Shown piece by piece: positions 9,006 through 17,780 of a stretch of 64,000 nt of DNA; the stretch's first letter is position 1, and each line of letters starts with the position of its first letter. The stretch is taken from the NCBI GenBank assembly GCA_035511075.1, contig DATKFW010000132.1, forward strand, positions 1-64,000. The letters run 5' to 3'. Origin of the DNA: DATAUD01 sp035511075 (GTDB lineage Bacteria > Verrucomicrobiota > Verrucomicrobiia > Limisphaerales > Palsa-1400). The notes beneath the pieces were generated by a model. It was not told the DNA's origin, ran no database searches, and worked only from the letters and a program-made list of their open reading frames with translations. The position numbers were made by a program, and so were the translations under genes.

Positions 9006-9446
9006 ATGAAGAAAATCGCATTTTATTTATTGACGTGCTGGATGGCTGGAAATTTGGCGGCCGCGGAAGCCCAATGGCTGACAAGTGTTCCGGAAGCGCA
9101 GGCGCTGGCGAAAAAGGAAAACAAATTGGTGCTGATGGATTTTACCGGGTCGGACTGGTGCTCCTGGTGCAAAAAGCTGGACGCGGAGGTGTTTACCAAG
9201 CCGGAATTCATCGACTACGCCAATAAGAATCTTGTCCTGGTGCAGGTTGATTTCCCCAACAACAAGCCGCAGTCGCCGGAGTTGCAGAAGGCCAACAAGG
9301 GGCTGCAATCCAAGTACAAAGTGGATGGCTATCCGACGCTGGTCGCGATCAAGCCGGATGGCACGATTGTGTGGCAGCAGGTCGGCTATATGGAAGGCGG
9401 GCCGCCGGCGGTGATCGCCGAGTTGGACAAGGCCCGGAAGAGTTGA
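9006..9446 (+). CDS. secreted thioredoxin-like protein
   Basis: Thioredoxin-fold protein of 146 residues with a cleavable signal peptide (MKKIAFYLLTCWMAGNLAAA). The redox motif is SDWCSWCKKLD (CxxC = Cys-Ser-Trp-Cys), followed by the family's YKVDGYPTLVAIKPDGT segment with the cis-proline. This pattern fits the periplasmic DUF255/thioredoxin_7-like group seen in Verrucomicrobiota and Bacteroidota. The start at 9006 gives the signal peptide; the in-frame GTG/ATG upstream does not. It probably acts in disulfide reduction or isomerisation in the periplasm. It converges on hisS with only 4 bases between the two stops. Confidence 0.9.
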   Translation: MKKIAFYLLTCWMAGNLAAAEAQWLTSVPEAQALAKKENKLVLMDFTGSDWCSWCKKLDAEVFTKPEFIDYANKNLVLVQVDFPNNKPQSPELQKANKGLQSKYKVDGYPTLVAIKPDGTIVWQQVGYMEGGPPAVIAELDKARKS

Positions 9447-9450
9447 TAAT

Positions 9451-10683
9451 TCAAATCCCGGCGGTCAAGGTTTTTTCCTCGCGCGTCTCCAGGTTTTTGA
9501 CTTTGACGTTCAAGCCCTCGCCGGAGGCCGGCTCGAGTTTGCAAGTAAACCGCGCACCGAGTTCCATCGCGCGCTTGAATTGCTTGTCCGACTTGGCCGG
9601 CGCCAGGGAATACTCGACCGCAAATCCGTGCTCGCGCAAGTGCTGCACCAAGTCCAGCGAGGCGTCGCGCAACGCTTCGTCTTCAATCAAACAATAGGCG
9701 TCGATGTGGGAATCAAACTTCGGCAGCAGACCGCGCGCCTTGAGCAATTCCAAAAGAACCACGTCTCCCATGCCGAAGCCCAGGGCAGGCGAGTCTGCTT
9801 TGCCGCCGGAGATGAGTTTTATCAAGTTGTCGTACCGGCCGCCGCCGGCGATGGCGCGGAAATCGCCTTTTTTGTCGAATGCCTCGAAGACCACGCCGGT
9901 GTAGTAAGCCAGGCCGCGAACGACCCGGTAGTCGATTTGCACGAATTCGGCCAGGCCGCGCGCGCGCAAATTGCCGACAATCCCATCCAACTCGGCCGTC
10001 GGCGCGCCGGCAGTGATGAATTGATTGACTTCATCCAATGAGACGCCGAGGGCGGCCAGTTTGGCGCGGGATTCCTCGGGCGATTGGCGCTCCAGTTTGT
10101 CGATGGCCTGGTAGAACGCGTATTCGTCCTGGCTTTTGGAAGAGCGTTTTCGGAAAAACTCCTGCCACGCGTTGCGGCTGCTTAGGCGGATGACAAAGTC
10201 CTCCGCTGTCAAATCAAAAGCGCGCAGCGAGTCGATCAGCAGGGCAATAAGCTCTGCGTCGGCCGCCGCGCCGGCCTCGCCGATGAGGTCGGCATTGAAC
10301 TGAAAATGCTCGCGCAGGCGGCCTTTTTGCTGGCGTTCGTAGCGGAAAAGCTGGGGGATGGCGAACCATTTGAGGGGCTTTTTGTAGTTGCGCAGGTGGG
10401 CCGCGATCATTCGCGCCAGGGTGGGGGTCATTTCGGGGCGCAGCGCGATTGCGCGGTTGCCTTTGTCGATGAAATTATAGAGCTGGCCGACGATTTCCTC
10501 GCCGCTTTTGAGGGTGTACAATTCAAGCGACTCCAGGGGCGGACCGTCGTATTCGCGGAAGCCGTAGCGTCGCGCCGTCTCGCGCCAGCGATCGAAGACA
10601 TGACGGCGCGCTTCGGCGCTCCAGACATCGGGGTGCGGGAGCGGTTCGGGATAAAAGTCGCGGAATCCGGGCAATCGTTCCAT
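9451..10683 (-). CDS. hisS: histidyl-tRNA synthetase
   Basis: Class II aminoacyl-tRNA synthetase that charges tRNA-His; 410 residues from the ATG that gives MERLPGFRDFYPE, with an alternative ATG four codons upstream at 10695. Motif 1 region is around IALRPEMTPTLARMIA. Motif 2 is FRYERQQKGRLREHFQFN. The HisA segment is GLAYYTGVVFEAF plus AIAGGGRYDNL. Motif 3 is ALGFGMGDVVLLELL. A C-terminal anticodon-binding domain follows (about 320-410). The gene is divergent from the debranching-enzyme gene across a structured 200-base leader. No fault is seen. Confidence 0.96.
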   Translation of the reverse strand: MERLPGFRDFYPEPLPHPDVWSAEARRHVFDRWRETARRYGFREYDGPPLESLELYTLKSGEEIVGQLYNFIDKGNRAIALRPEMTPTLARMIAAHLRNYKKPLKWFAIPQLFRYERQQKGRLREHFQFNADLIGEAGAAADAELIALLIDSLRAFDLTAEDFVIRLSSRNAWQEFFRKRSSKSQDEYAFYQAIDKLERQSPEESRAKLAALGVSLDEVNQFITAGAPTAELDGIVGNLRARGLAEFVQIDYRVVRGLAYYTGVVFEAFDKKGDFRAIAGGGRYDNLIKLISGGKADSPALGFGMGDVVLLELLKARGLLPKFDSHIDAYCLIEDEALRDASLDLVQHLREHGFAVEYSLAPAKSDKQFKRAMELGARFTCKLEPASGEGLNVKVKNLETREEKTLTAGI

Positions 10684-10822
10684 ATCGGCGCGCATTCAGG
10701 AAGGCACAACCAAGCCAAGAAGGAAAGGCAATTTGGGTCGCGAGTTGCGATTCCGGAAGTCAATGAACAAAAAGGAGCCATGGGGTGCTGCTTTGCAAAC
10801 AGGGGAAAGCCCCGTTGAGGGT

Positions 10823-10859
10823 TCAAGACGCTTCTGTGTTGAATTTGTTTGCGTCTTGA
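10823..10859. promoter_or_regulatory. inverted repeat in the hisS / debranching-enzyme intergenic region
   Basis: A perfect 9-bp inverted repeat, TCAAGACGC (10823-10831) and GCGTCTTGA (10851-10859), is separated by 19 bases. It sits between two divergent genes. A small GGGGAAAGCCCC hairpin is nearby at 10802-10813. It may be an operator or an RNA leader element. No T-box or riboswitch core was recognised. Confidence 0.35.
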
Positions 10860-10899
10860 GGGATAACAATGTCCCGTCTTGGGATTGAATACGCCGATT

Positions 10900-13800
10900 A
10901 TGAGTCCCGCGCCGGGCGAACGCATGCTGCGCTTCGTCGGTGACCGCGTTCGCTTCTCCATTAAGCCCCCGGATGGTTTTCCCTCCAACGCCCGCGCCAT
11001 GCTGCGCACCAATCTGGGCAAGGCCGAGCGGCTTCGAGAGGAAATTATCGCCACGCACGCGGGCAAGAACCCGATGTCCGTCGCCTTCTGGCGCGATATC
11101 CCCCTCCTGCGCCAACCCTCCGGCGAGTGGGCCGTTGAACTGCCGTTGACGGACGTGGGATTTTATCGCGCCAAGGCCTATTTGCTCGACGGCCACGGAC
11201 GTCAGGTCTGGCCGGAGGGCGCCGACGCGGGCATTTCCGTCCATCCAGATGCTTATCGCAGTGCCAATACTATTTATTGCGCTTTCCCACGGATGTTTGG
11301 ACCGACCAAGAAATTGGCAAAAACGATCGATGAAAATTTCGAGAAGGGACTCAATAAACTGGATGATCAAGGCTACGTGGTCATTCCGCCCTCGGGCACA
11401 TTGCGCGCATTGATCGGCGAATTGCCGTACATCATGGAGACTCTGGGTTGCCGCATCCTGCAACTCCTGCCGATCGGCCCGACTCCCACGACTTTCGCGC
11501 GGTTTGGCCGGTTCGGCAGCCCCTATGCGTGCCTGGACCTCACGGGCATCGACCTGGCATTGGTGGAATTTGACAAGAAGGTCAATGGCGTCGGCCAATT
11601 CCGGGAGTTGACGCAGGCGGTGCATCACCGCGGCGGCCGCGTGTTGCTGGACATCGTCATCAATCACACCGGCTGGGGTTCAAGGCTGTATGAGAACCAT
11701 CCGGAATGGTTCGTGCACGATGCCGACGGGACCTTTGTCAGCCCGGGGGCGTGGGGAGTGACGTGGGGTGATTTGGTCGAGTTGAATCCCAACCAGGTCG
11801 AGTTGTGGGACGGGTTGGCGGACGCGTTTTTGATCTGGTGCCGGCGCGGCGTGGACGGATTTCGTTGCGACGCCGGATACAAGGTGCCGATGCAGGTTTG
11901 GCAATACATCCAGGCCCGCGTGCGCCGGGAATATCCCGAAGCGCTCTTCCTGTTAGAGGGGCTGGGCGGGCCGCTGGAAGCCACGGAGGCATTGTTGACA
12001 GACGGCGGCATGCAATGGGCCTACTCCGAGCTTTTTCAAAATTATGGCGCCGCGGAAGTGGCGCGTTACCTCGATTACAGCATCCGCCAGAGCGAGCGGG
12101 TCGGGCTGTTTGTCCACTACAGCGAAACGCATGACAACGAGCGCCTCGCCAGCAAGGGCCGGAAATGGTCTTTGATGCGCAATCGCCTCTGCGCCCTGGC
12201 CAGCGCTTCCGGCGGGTATGGCTTCACCTGCGGGGTTGAATGGCTCGCGCCGGAGCGCCTGAATGTGCATGGAAGCCGGGGCCTGGCGTGGGGCAACCCC
12301 AAGAACCTGGTCGATGAGCTGGCGCGACTGAACCGATTGCTGGCCTCGCACCCCTGCTTTTTTGACGGGGCGAAAATAACGCGGCTCAGCCCGGAGGACT
12401 CGGCAATCCTGGTTTTGCGCCGCGATTCCGCCGAGGGTCTTGATACGGTGTTGGTTTTGGTCAACTCGGACGCGCGGGGGAGCGATTCGGTGTCAATCAA
12501 GACAAGTGACTTTGACTGCCTGGGGTCGTCGCCGGTGGACCTGCTCACGCAGAAGCTGCCCGTGGCGGACCGTGAGAAAGACGAGACGGTTTTGACACTG
12601 GAGGCTGGCGATTCATTTTGCCTGGCGCGGTCGGCCAAGCCGGTGGGTTTGGGAGGTGAGGATTACCGTCGAGCCCGCGCCCAATCGGCCTGGGCCATTA
12701 CCGCGCTGAGCAAAGTGCTGTTGCCCGAAGAGATTGGGCCCTGTCCGTGGCGCGATCTGGCCGCTCGCATCCATTCGGACGCCCGCGGTTTTCTTGGCTC
12801 GTTGGCGGACCTTAACCGCGTCCAGTCCCGGACGGATTTGCTGGGGGCGCTGAAGGGGGCGGAGGGAAAATATCCACGGGTTTTCCCCTGGTCGGATTTG
12901 GATCGGCGGCGGGTGGCGTTGATCCCGCCGGGACATTGGCTGTTGTTGCAGGACTCCAAGCCGTTTTCGGCCACGTTAAGGTGCGAAAAGGGGGGCTCGG
13001 AAGACCATGCCGCGGCGATCGAAGTCCAGGACGGCTACGTGGCTTTTTTTCCGCCGCGGAATCCGGCCCAGTCGTTCGATGCGGAGCTTGAGTTGAACGT
13101 TTACGCGGCGGAAGCCGGGAACGCGCCCGCCACGGTGCGCTTTTTGCGGGCGTCTCCGTCGTATGGCAGCGTCATAACAAAGCCGGTGGCTGACGCGATC
13201 GTATTGCTGGCCAATGGACGCGGGGGCATGGCGCGTCTGGGCGTTGACGTTGGGCATATCGACTCGAAATATGACTGCGCGCTGGGCGCCAATTTGAATC
13301 CGGATTTCCCGGTGGACCGGCACGTTCTGGCCAAGCGGCTGCGCGTGTGGGTTTCCGCGGACGGGTTTATCACCGCGTTAAATTTGCAGAATCTTGCTTC
13401 TTTTCAAGCCGGGCCGCCGGCGGTTTGGAGTTTCGTTGCCGAGGCGGGCGATGGCCGGACGGTGGAGTTGCAAATGACGGCCGACATGATCGAAGGGTCC
13501 AACACGACCGTTTTCACGTTCGCGCGGCTGCCGGGAACCAAGCCCGCTGATCTGCCCCCGCAGTTCGACATCCGCGTCACTGTGCGTGTGGACATCGAGG
13601 ACCGGAATTTCCATTCCGAAACACATCGCAACGACGGCGCGGATTATCATTTCGAGCAGAACACGCACGCGTTTGAGGGACAGATCGGGTTCGCGTTTAC
13701 GCCGGCGCCGGACCGGCAATTGCGCGCTCTGGCCAGCGCGGGCGATTTTCATGCCGAACCCGAGTGGTGCCAGGGTATTCCGCATCCGGTGGAGCAAAGC

Positions 13801-15225
13801 CGCGGGCAAGTCGGGTGGGGGGATGCTTATAGTCCGGGCTGGTTCGACATCCCGCTGGTCACAGGGCGGCGCGCAACGCTCATCCTTTCGGCGGAAATAC
13901 CCGCGCCGGGGTTTGACGCGGCGGACGGCGCGGGCGGCAGCCGGCTGGCGGCGGAAAAAGCGGCGCTGGAACGCGCGAAATTGCCGGTCGAAGATTCCTT
14001 CGGGCGCCAGTTGGTTTTGGCCGCGGGGGCGTTTGTGGCAAGGCGCGGGGAGGGTCGGACCGTCATCGCGGGTTATCCTTGGTTTTTGGATTGGGGACGG
14101 GACACTTTTATCAGCGCGCGCGGTCTTCTGAGTGCGGGCATGGTCACGGAAGTGGTTGATCTGCTGGTGAGCTTTGGGCAGTTCGTGCGGGACGGCACCA
14201 TGCCCAATACGATCCAAGGCGGCAACGCTTCCAATCGCGATACCTCCGACGCGCCGCTGTGGTATGGGGTGGTTTGCCAGGAGGCCGCGGCACTTGTGGG
14301 AGATCAACTGTATCAAACGCGGGTGGACAAATCCGGTCGCGCCATTACCGATGTGTTGCGGGAGATTGCGGTCGGTTACTCGCAGGGCACTCCGAATGGC
14401 ATTCGAATGGATCCTGCGTCCGGGTTGATTTGGAGTCCGCCGCATTTTACGTGGATGGACACCAATTATCCCGCGTGCACGCCGCGTGAGGGTTATCCCA
14501 TCGAAATCCAGGTGCTGTGGATCCTGTTGCTCCGGCAATTGCACCGCATCGGCATCGCGCGGGCGAACGAGGCCTGGGATGTTTTGGCTGATCGCGCGGA
14601 GAGGTCGTTGCATGAATTGTTCTGGCTGGAGGAAAAAGGTTACCTGGCCGATTTGCTCATCGCGGGACCGGGGCAACCCGCGGCCGGCGCGGTGCGCGAC
14701 AACGCGTTGCGCTGCAATTATCTTTTTGCCATTGCGTTTGGATTCCTTGGCGGCGCGCGCGCGCAACGGGCAGTGGCCGCCGCGTGGAGGCATCTGCTGG
14801 TTCCGGGCGGGTTGCGGACGCTGGCTCCATTGCCGGTCTCGCCTCCATTGCCTATCCACGGCGCCGATGGCCGGTTGCTCAACAATCCGGAACAGCCTTA
14901 CTGGGGTTCGTATGAAGGCGATGAAGATACGCGGCGCAAGCCCGCCTACCACAATGGGACGGCGTGGGTCTGGATGCTTCCGACCGGCTGCGAGGCGTTG
15001 GCGAAATCGTGGGATTGCGCTCCGGCGGCTGTCGCGGCGGCGAGGGCGTGCCTGGGGAGCCTGGAGGAGACGTTGTTGACCCGCTGCTTGGGTCAGCTTC
15101 CGGAAATTCTTGACGGCGATGCGCCGCATCAGTCGCGGGGCTGCGACGCGCAGGCGTGGAGCGTGCTGGAAGCGTTGCGTGTTTGGAAATGGCTGGGACA
15201 ACAAAAGGGCGAGGCTGCCGTTTGA
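10900..15225 (+). CDS. two-domain glycogen debranching enzyme (GH13-like glucanotransferase + amylo-alpha-1,6-glucosidase)
   Basis: Very large cytoplasmic enzyme of 1441 residues that resembles eukaryotic-type debranching enzymes rather than bacterial GlgX. After an N-terminal beta domain (about 1-110), the alpha-amylase-like barrel carries all three catalytic acids: DGFRCDAGYKVP (nucleophile), LFLLEGLGG (acid/base) and SETHDNERLA (stabiliser). A long middle part rich in beta segments follows. The C-terminal (alpha/alpha)6 barrel has the hallmark GYPWFLDWGRDTFISARGL of the amylo-1,6-glucosidase family (GDE_C/GH133) and ends in WLGQQKGEAAV. The ATG at 10900 is chosen; an in-frame TTG at 10879 would add 7 residues. 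The last ~30 codons are duplicated at 20,981-21,068 inside the island. Confidence 0.93.
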   Translation: MSPAPGERMLRFVGDRVRFSIKPPDGFPSNARAMLRTNLGKAERLREEIIATHAGKNPMSVAFWRDIPLLRQPSGEWAVELPLTDVGFYRAKAYLLDGHGRQVWPEGADAGISVHPDAYRSANTIYCAFPRMFGPTKKLAKTIDENFEKGLNKLDDQGYVVIPPSGTLRALIGELPYIMETLGCRILQLLPIGPTPTTFARFGRFGSPYACLDLTGIDLALVEFDKKVNGVGQFRELTQAVHHRGGRVLLDIVINHTGWGSRLYENHPEWFVHDADGTFVSPGAWGVTWGDLVELNPNQVELWDGLADAFLIWCRRGVDGFRCDAGYKVPMQVWQYIQARVRREYPEALFLLEGLGGPLEATEALLTDGGMQWAYSELFQNYGAAEVARYLDYSIRQSERVGLFVHYSETHDNERLASKGRKWSLMRNRLCALASASGGYGFTCGVEWLAPERLNVHGSRGLAWGNPKNLVDELARLNRLLASHPCFFDGAKITRLSPEDSAILVLRRDSAEGLDTVLVLVNSDARGSDSVSIKTSDFDCLGSSPVDLLTQKLPVADREKDETVLTLEAGDSFCLARSAKPVGLGGEDYRRARAQSAWAITALSKVLLPEEIGPCPWRDLAARIHSDARGFLGSLADLNRVQSRTDLLGALKGAEGKYPRVFPWSDLDRRRVALIPPGHWLLLQDSKPFSATLRCEKGGSEDHAAAIEVQDGYVAFFPPRNPAQSFDAELELNVYAAEAGNAPATVRFLRASPSYGSVITKPVADAIVLLANGRGGMARLGVDVGHIDSKYDCALGANLNPDFPVDRHVLAKRLRVWVSADGFITALNLQNLASFQAGPPAVWSFVAEAGDGRTVELQMTADMIEGSNTTVFTFARLPGTKPADLPPQFDIRVTVRVDIEDRNFHSETHRNDGADYHFEQNTHAFEGQIGFAFTPAPDRQLRALASAGDFHAEPEWCQGIPHPVEQSRGQVGWGDAYSPGWFDIPLVTGRRATLILSAEIPAPGFDAADGAGGSRLAAEKAALERAKLPVEDSFGRQLVLAAGAFVARRGEGRTVIAGYPWFLDWGRDTFISARGLLSAGMVTEVVDLLVSFGQFVRDGTMPNTIQGGNASNRDTSDAPLWYGVVCQEAAALVGDQLYQTRVDKSGRAITDVLREIAVGYSQGTPNGIRMDPASGLIWSPPHFTWMDTNYPACTPREGYPIEIQVLWILLLRQLHRIGIARANEAWDVLADRAERSLHELFWLEEKGYLADLLIAGPGQPAAGAVRDNALRCNYLFAIAFGFLGGARAQRAVAAAWRHLLVPGGLRTLAPLPVSPPLPIHGADGRLLNNPEQPYWGSYEGDEDTRRKPAYHNGTAWVWMLPTGCEALAKSWDCAPAAVAAARACLGSLEETLLTRCLGQLPEILDGDAPHQSRGCDAQAWSVLEALRVWKWLGQQKGEAAV

Positions 15226-15228
15226 GGA

Positions 15229-15249
15229 TTGGGCTTCACGCCAGCCCAA
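15229..15249 (+). terminator. hairpin just after the debranching-enzyme stop
   Basis: TTGGGCT (15229-15235) and AGCCCAA (15243-15249) form a perfect 7-bp stem with a 7-base loop, starting 3 bases after the stop codon. No T-run follows, so it may be a transcript-stabilising hairpin or a weak terminator. The same segment is missing from the duplicated copy at 21,066. Confidence 0.35.
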
Positions 15250-15260
15250 GGTGGGAAGCG

Positions 15261-15323
15261 AAATGGGAATTGCCGCTGAGAACGCAGAGAACGCAAAGAG
15301 GGAATTGACCACGGATTACACGG
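15261..15323 (+). repeat. island repeat R1 (partial copy)
   Basis: First copy of a dispersed repeat, starting AAATGGGAATTGCCGC and containing GAACGCAGAGAACGCAAAGA then TTGACCACGGATTACACGG. It breaks off after the CACGG unit, where unrelated sequence begins. R2, R3 and R4 lie at 21.1, 22.4 and 23.4 kb in the same orientation. R1 marks the left edge of the island, immediately after the debranching-enzyme hairpin. Confidence 0.8.
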
Positions 15324-15480
15324 TTCCACTTCAAAACCGGCCACCCCGACGTCCAGATGTTTGATGCGGCATCCGCCTTGCTATCGGTTGCCTACTGAGA
15401 AGTGCAAATATCTTGGACACCGGGATGTGGCGTCACGCTAAACGAACGCCTCCTCGTTCGCCAAACCAAAACTGTCATAA

Positions 15481-17751
15481 TTATAGGATTGACCCTTGTT
15501 CCCCCGCGGAGGCTTCCTCCACGCTTGGTTTCTCTTTCTCGACTGCGGCCTTTAAGAATTGTTCTGTCAAACTTGAATCACCAATTTGCACTGTCGCTAC
15601 TCTGTGAGATGTGTCAAACATAACCGAGAGATAATCGCCCGCTTCTCCGCCTCGCCTACTAAAAAACGGTCCGAACCCCCATCCGGAATGGTCCTTCACC
15701 ACTAACGTACCTATTTTGGAATTGTCCCCGCTCAACAGGGCGAATTTGCCCTGAACAAAAGCCTTTAACGCCGCTGGGATGCTGACGATTCCATTGGTAA
15801 GCATGCCGTGCGAAAGCCTGTAGAGGACTTGAACCTTGCGATCATTCGTCCAACCATAATCAACGAGCAGCTTTGATTTGGTAGTTTGATTCGGTACAAG
15901 GCTTTCCACCAACCCGGCGGGAATCTCTGCTCCCCTCAACCCGTAAACGCCAGTAGCGTACCGGCAGATGAGCGGACAGTAGCTTAAAAATACCGAAAAC
16001 GACGATTGATTCATACCGGCATCCAGGCAAAGTTCCTCGAATTTGGCCCGCTGAATTACCGGGCCATGATCGCTCAAAATTTTCAAGATTATTTGCTCGG
16101 AGTCGCTTAGGATTTCGCGGGGGTTTAACGGCGCAACCGCTGTGATCTTCTCGTCATCCACTCGACACCACGGCAATTGTCGGCATAGTTCCAACAATAC
16201 ACGTCGCGGAGGAGCAAAACCCTTTTTTCGATTGTGACGCCCAACGCCCGTACGCAATTCGCCCACGTCTATTCGAGGCGATGCCACCAATATTTTACGA
16301 ATTTGGGTGAGCAAAGAGTTCCGTGGCACATCCACGATCCAAAACCAGCCTGATGTTTCATCGAGCCAGCCGAATCCGGGTAATACAGGCAATAGCTTTT
16401 GGCAGAAAGTCACCGCCACGCCGGTCGCTGCCGCCACATCTTCGACTGTTGTCACACCCCAATGACGTACAGCATTCCTAGCGGCTTGGTCCATGTGTTG
16501 GAGAAAACCGACACCATCGCATGGAAAAACGACCCGATGCGTGTGAAGCATCTCGACTGCGAAACGAGGTTCGCGTCCGAGCGCACGGGCTGCGGCCAAG
16601 AGTGCTTCGACACAAAACCCCGTGTGCGACACTCGTCTTTGAACGAGTTGGCCTTCGATCTCCTGGGCCAGCGCCGGAACCAAGCTAGTCGCAATCTTAA
16701 GAGCACGATCCAACGCCGGAACGAAAGGCTTCGACGATTGAACTTTTTCCACGCGAGTACAAATTTGTCGAACCCTCTCGCGCGTTACGTTATATTCTTG
16801 ACCGACTGCTTCGAGCGTTCTTGGTGGTTTCCCATCCCACCCGAGATGGCTCACGATGATTTGGCGATCTCGCTCACTGCCCAGACCATCCGTCAAACTC
16901 AACAACTCCGCTTCGAGAGGCACCCGTTTTCGTGTCTGTAACGCTCTGAGTAACTCAGTAAGCCGCCGAATCAAAGGCTGCGAATGGATGGGATCGACTT
17001 TGCGAGATACAAGAATCGTCGCTGCTTCGCGCGCACTGTTGGCTGTAACGCCCAATTCGCGAACCAGATGCCCGAATCGCGGATCATCACGCCGCACATC
17101 TGATGAATCTCTGAAACGCTGAACTTTTCGTGCAGCACGGGTGAGGGCTCCGCTCAGTTTGCCCGCATTTTGTGGTTCAGCAGGCCACAGAACAAGCCCT
17201 CGCGAGCGCAAGATGGCAAACTTCGATTGTACCTCACATAAACTAGTCTTTCCAAAATTGGGAAGGTCTAAAAGCTCCCGATCCGAAACTCTGGCGAGTT
17301 GGCCGATCGTGAGAATCTTCAACCGTTCCAATGCACGGAAAGCTCGGACAGAAAGCCGGAGTTCCGTGAGTGGCACGTGCTCCATCGCCTTGAGCATCGC
17401 AGTGAACAACGAAAGGGCATCCGTATCTCCCGAGGGCGCTTTTCTGGACGATATATACTGCGCCACTGCCTTCACAATTTCTTCCGCAGTTTTCCTCCCG
17501 CAATTACGCCGTTGCAGCAGAGTTTGCCTGTCCAGAGCGATAAATTGCGCAGATGTCTTTAACTCCAACCGCTGAAGAACATTCGTCGCTCGGACTCCGA
17601 GTCCCAGATTGGAAAAGAAGTCGGCATTTAACTGCTGCGAGGATTCCAGCTTTAAAGGCAAGCTTTGCTGCAACAAGCGCATGGGGTACAGTTTTTGACC
17701 AGAACCTTTCGCGTTGCCACTCGGAGCTGACGGAACCGAACCGACATTCAT
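15481..17751 (-). CDS. protein with two RNA-polymerase alpha-CTD-like domains and a sigma region-4-like helix-turn-helix
   Basis: Last gene of the five-gene island operon, 756 residues, preceded by a strong ribosome-binding site (GGAGGAG, 7 bases before the ATG). Residues ~45-100 and ~128-183 each resemble the RNA polymerase alpha C-terminal domain: LGVRATNVL and LSVRAFRAL match the E. coli LTVRSANCL loop, with Arg54/Arg136 at the DNA-contacting Arg265 position, and PNFGKTSL matches the second helix-hairpin-helix. Residues ~296-340 (LEAVGQEYNVTRERVRQICT) are a sigma-70 region-4-like helix-turn-helix. The C-terminal ~400 residues are not recognised. The domain set implies promoter- or DNA-recognition, or mimicry of RNA polymerase parts. 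The gene starts 29 bases after the GHKL stop. Its base composition looks lower in G+C than the flanking genes. Confidence 0.85.
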   Translation of the reverse strand: MNVGSVPSAPSGNAKGSGQKLYPMRLLQQSLPLKLESSQQLNADFFSNLGLGVRATNVLQRLELKTSAQFIALDRQTLLQRRNCGRKTAEEIVKAVAQYISSRKAPSGDTDALSLFTAMLKAMEHVPLTELRLSVRAFRALERLKILTIGQLARVSDRELLDLPNFGKTSLCEVQSKFAILRSRGLVLWPAEPQNAGKLSGALTRAARKVQRFRDSSDVRRDDPRFGHLVRELGVTANSAREAATILVSRKVDPIHSQPLIRRLTELLRALQTRKRVPLEAELLSLTDGLGSERDRQIIVSHLGWDGKPPRTLEAVGQEYNVTRERVRQICTRVEKVQSSKPFVPALDRALKIATSLVPALAQEIEGQLVQRRVSHTGFCVEALLAAARALGREPRFAVEMLHTHRVVFPCDGVGFLQHMDQAARNAVRHWGVTTVEDVAAATGVAVTFCQKLLPVLPGFGWLDETSGWFWIVDVPRNSLLTQIRKILVASPRIDVGELRTGVGRHNRKKGFAPPRRVLLELCRQLPWCRVDDEKITAVAPLNPREILSDSEQIILKILSDHGPVIQRAKFEELCLDAGMNQSSFSVFLSYCPLICRYATGVYGLRGAEIPAGLVESLVPNQTTKSKLLVDYGWTNDRKVQVLYRLSHGMLTNGIVSIPAALKAFVQGKFALLSGDNSKIGTLVVKDHSGWGFGPFFSRRGGEAGDYLSVMFDTSHRVATVQIGDSSLTEQFLKAAVEKEKPSVEEASAGEQGSIL

Positions 17752-17780
17752 AAGTTACTCCTCCAGCGGCTAGTACTTGG

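Noticed and set aside
13378..15312. 644-codon open frame antisense to the debranching enzyme
   Set aside because: It is Arg/Pro/Gln-rich, has no domain, and mirrors a gene with intact catalytic motifs; it is a high-G+C shadow.
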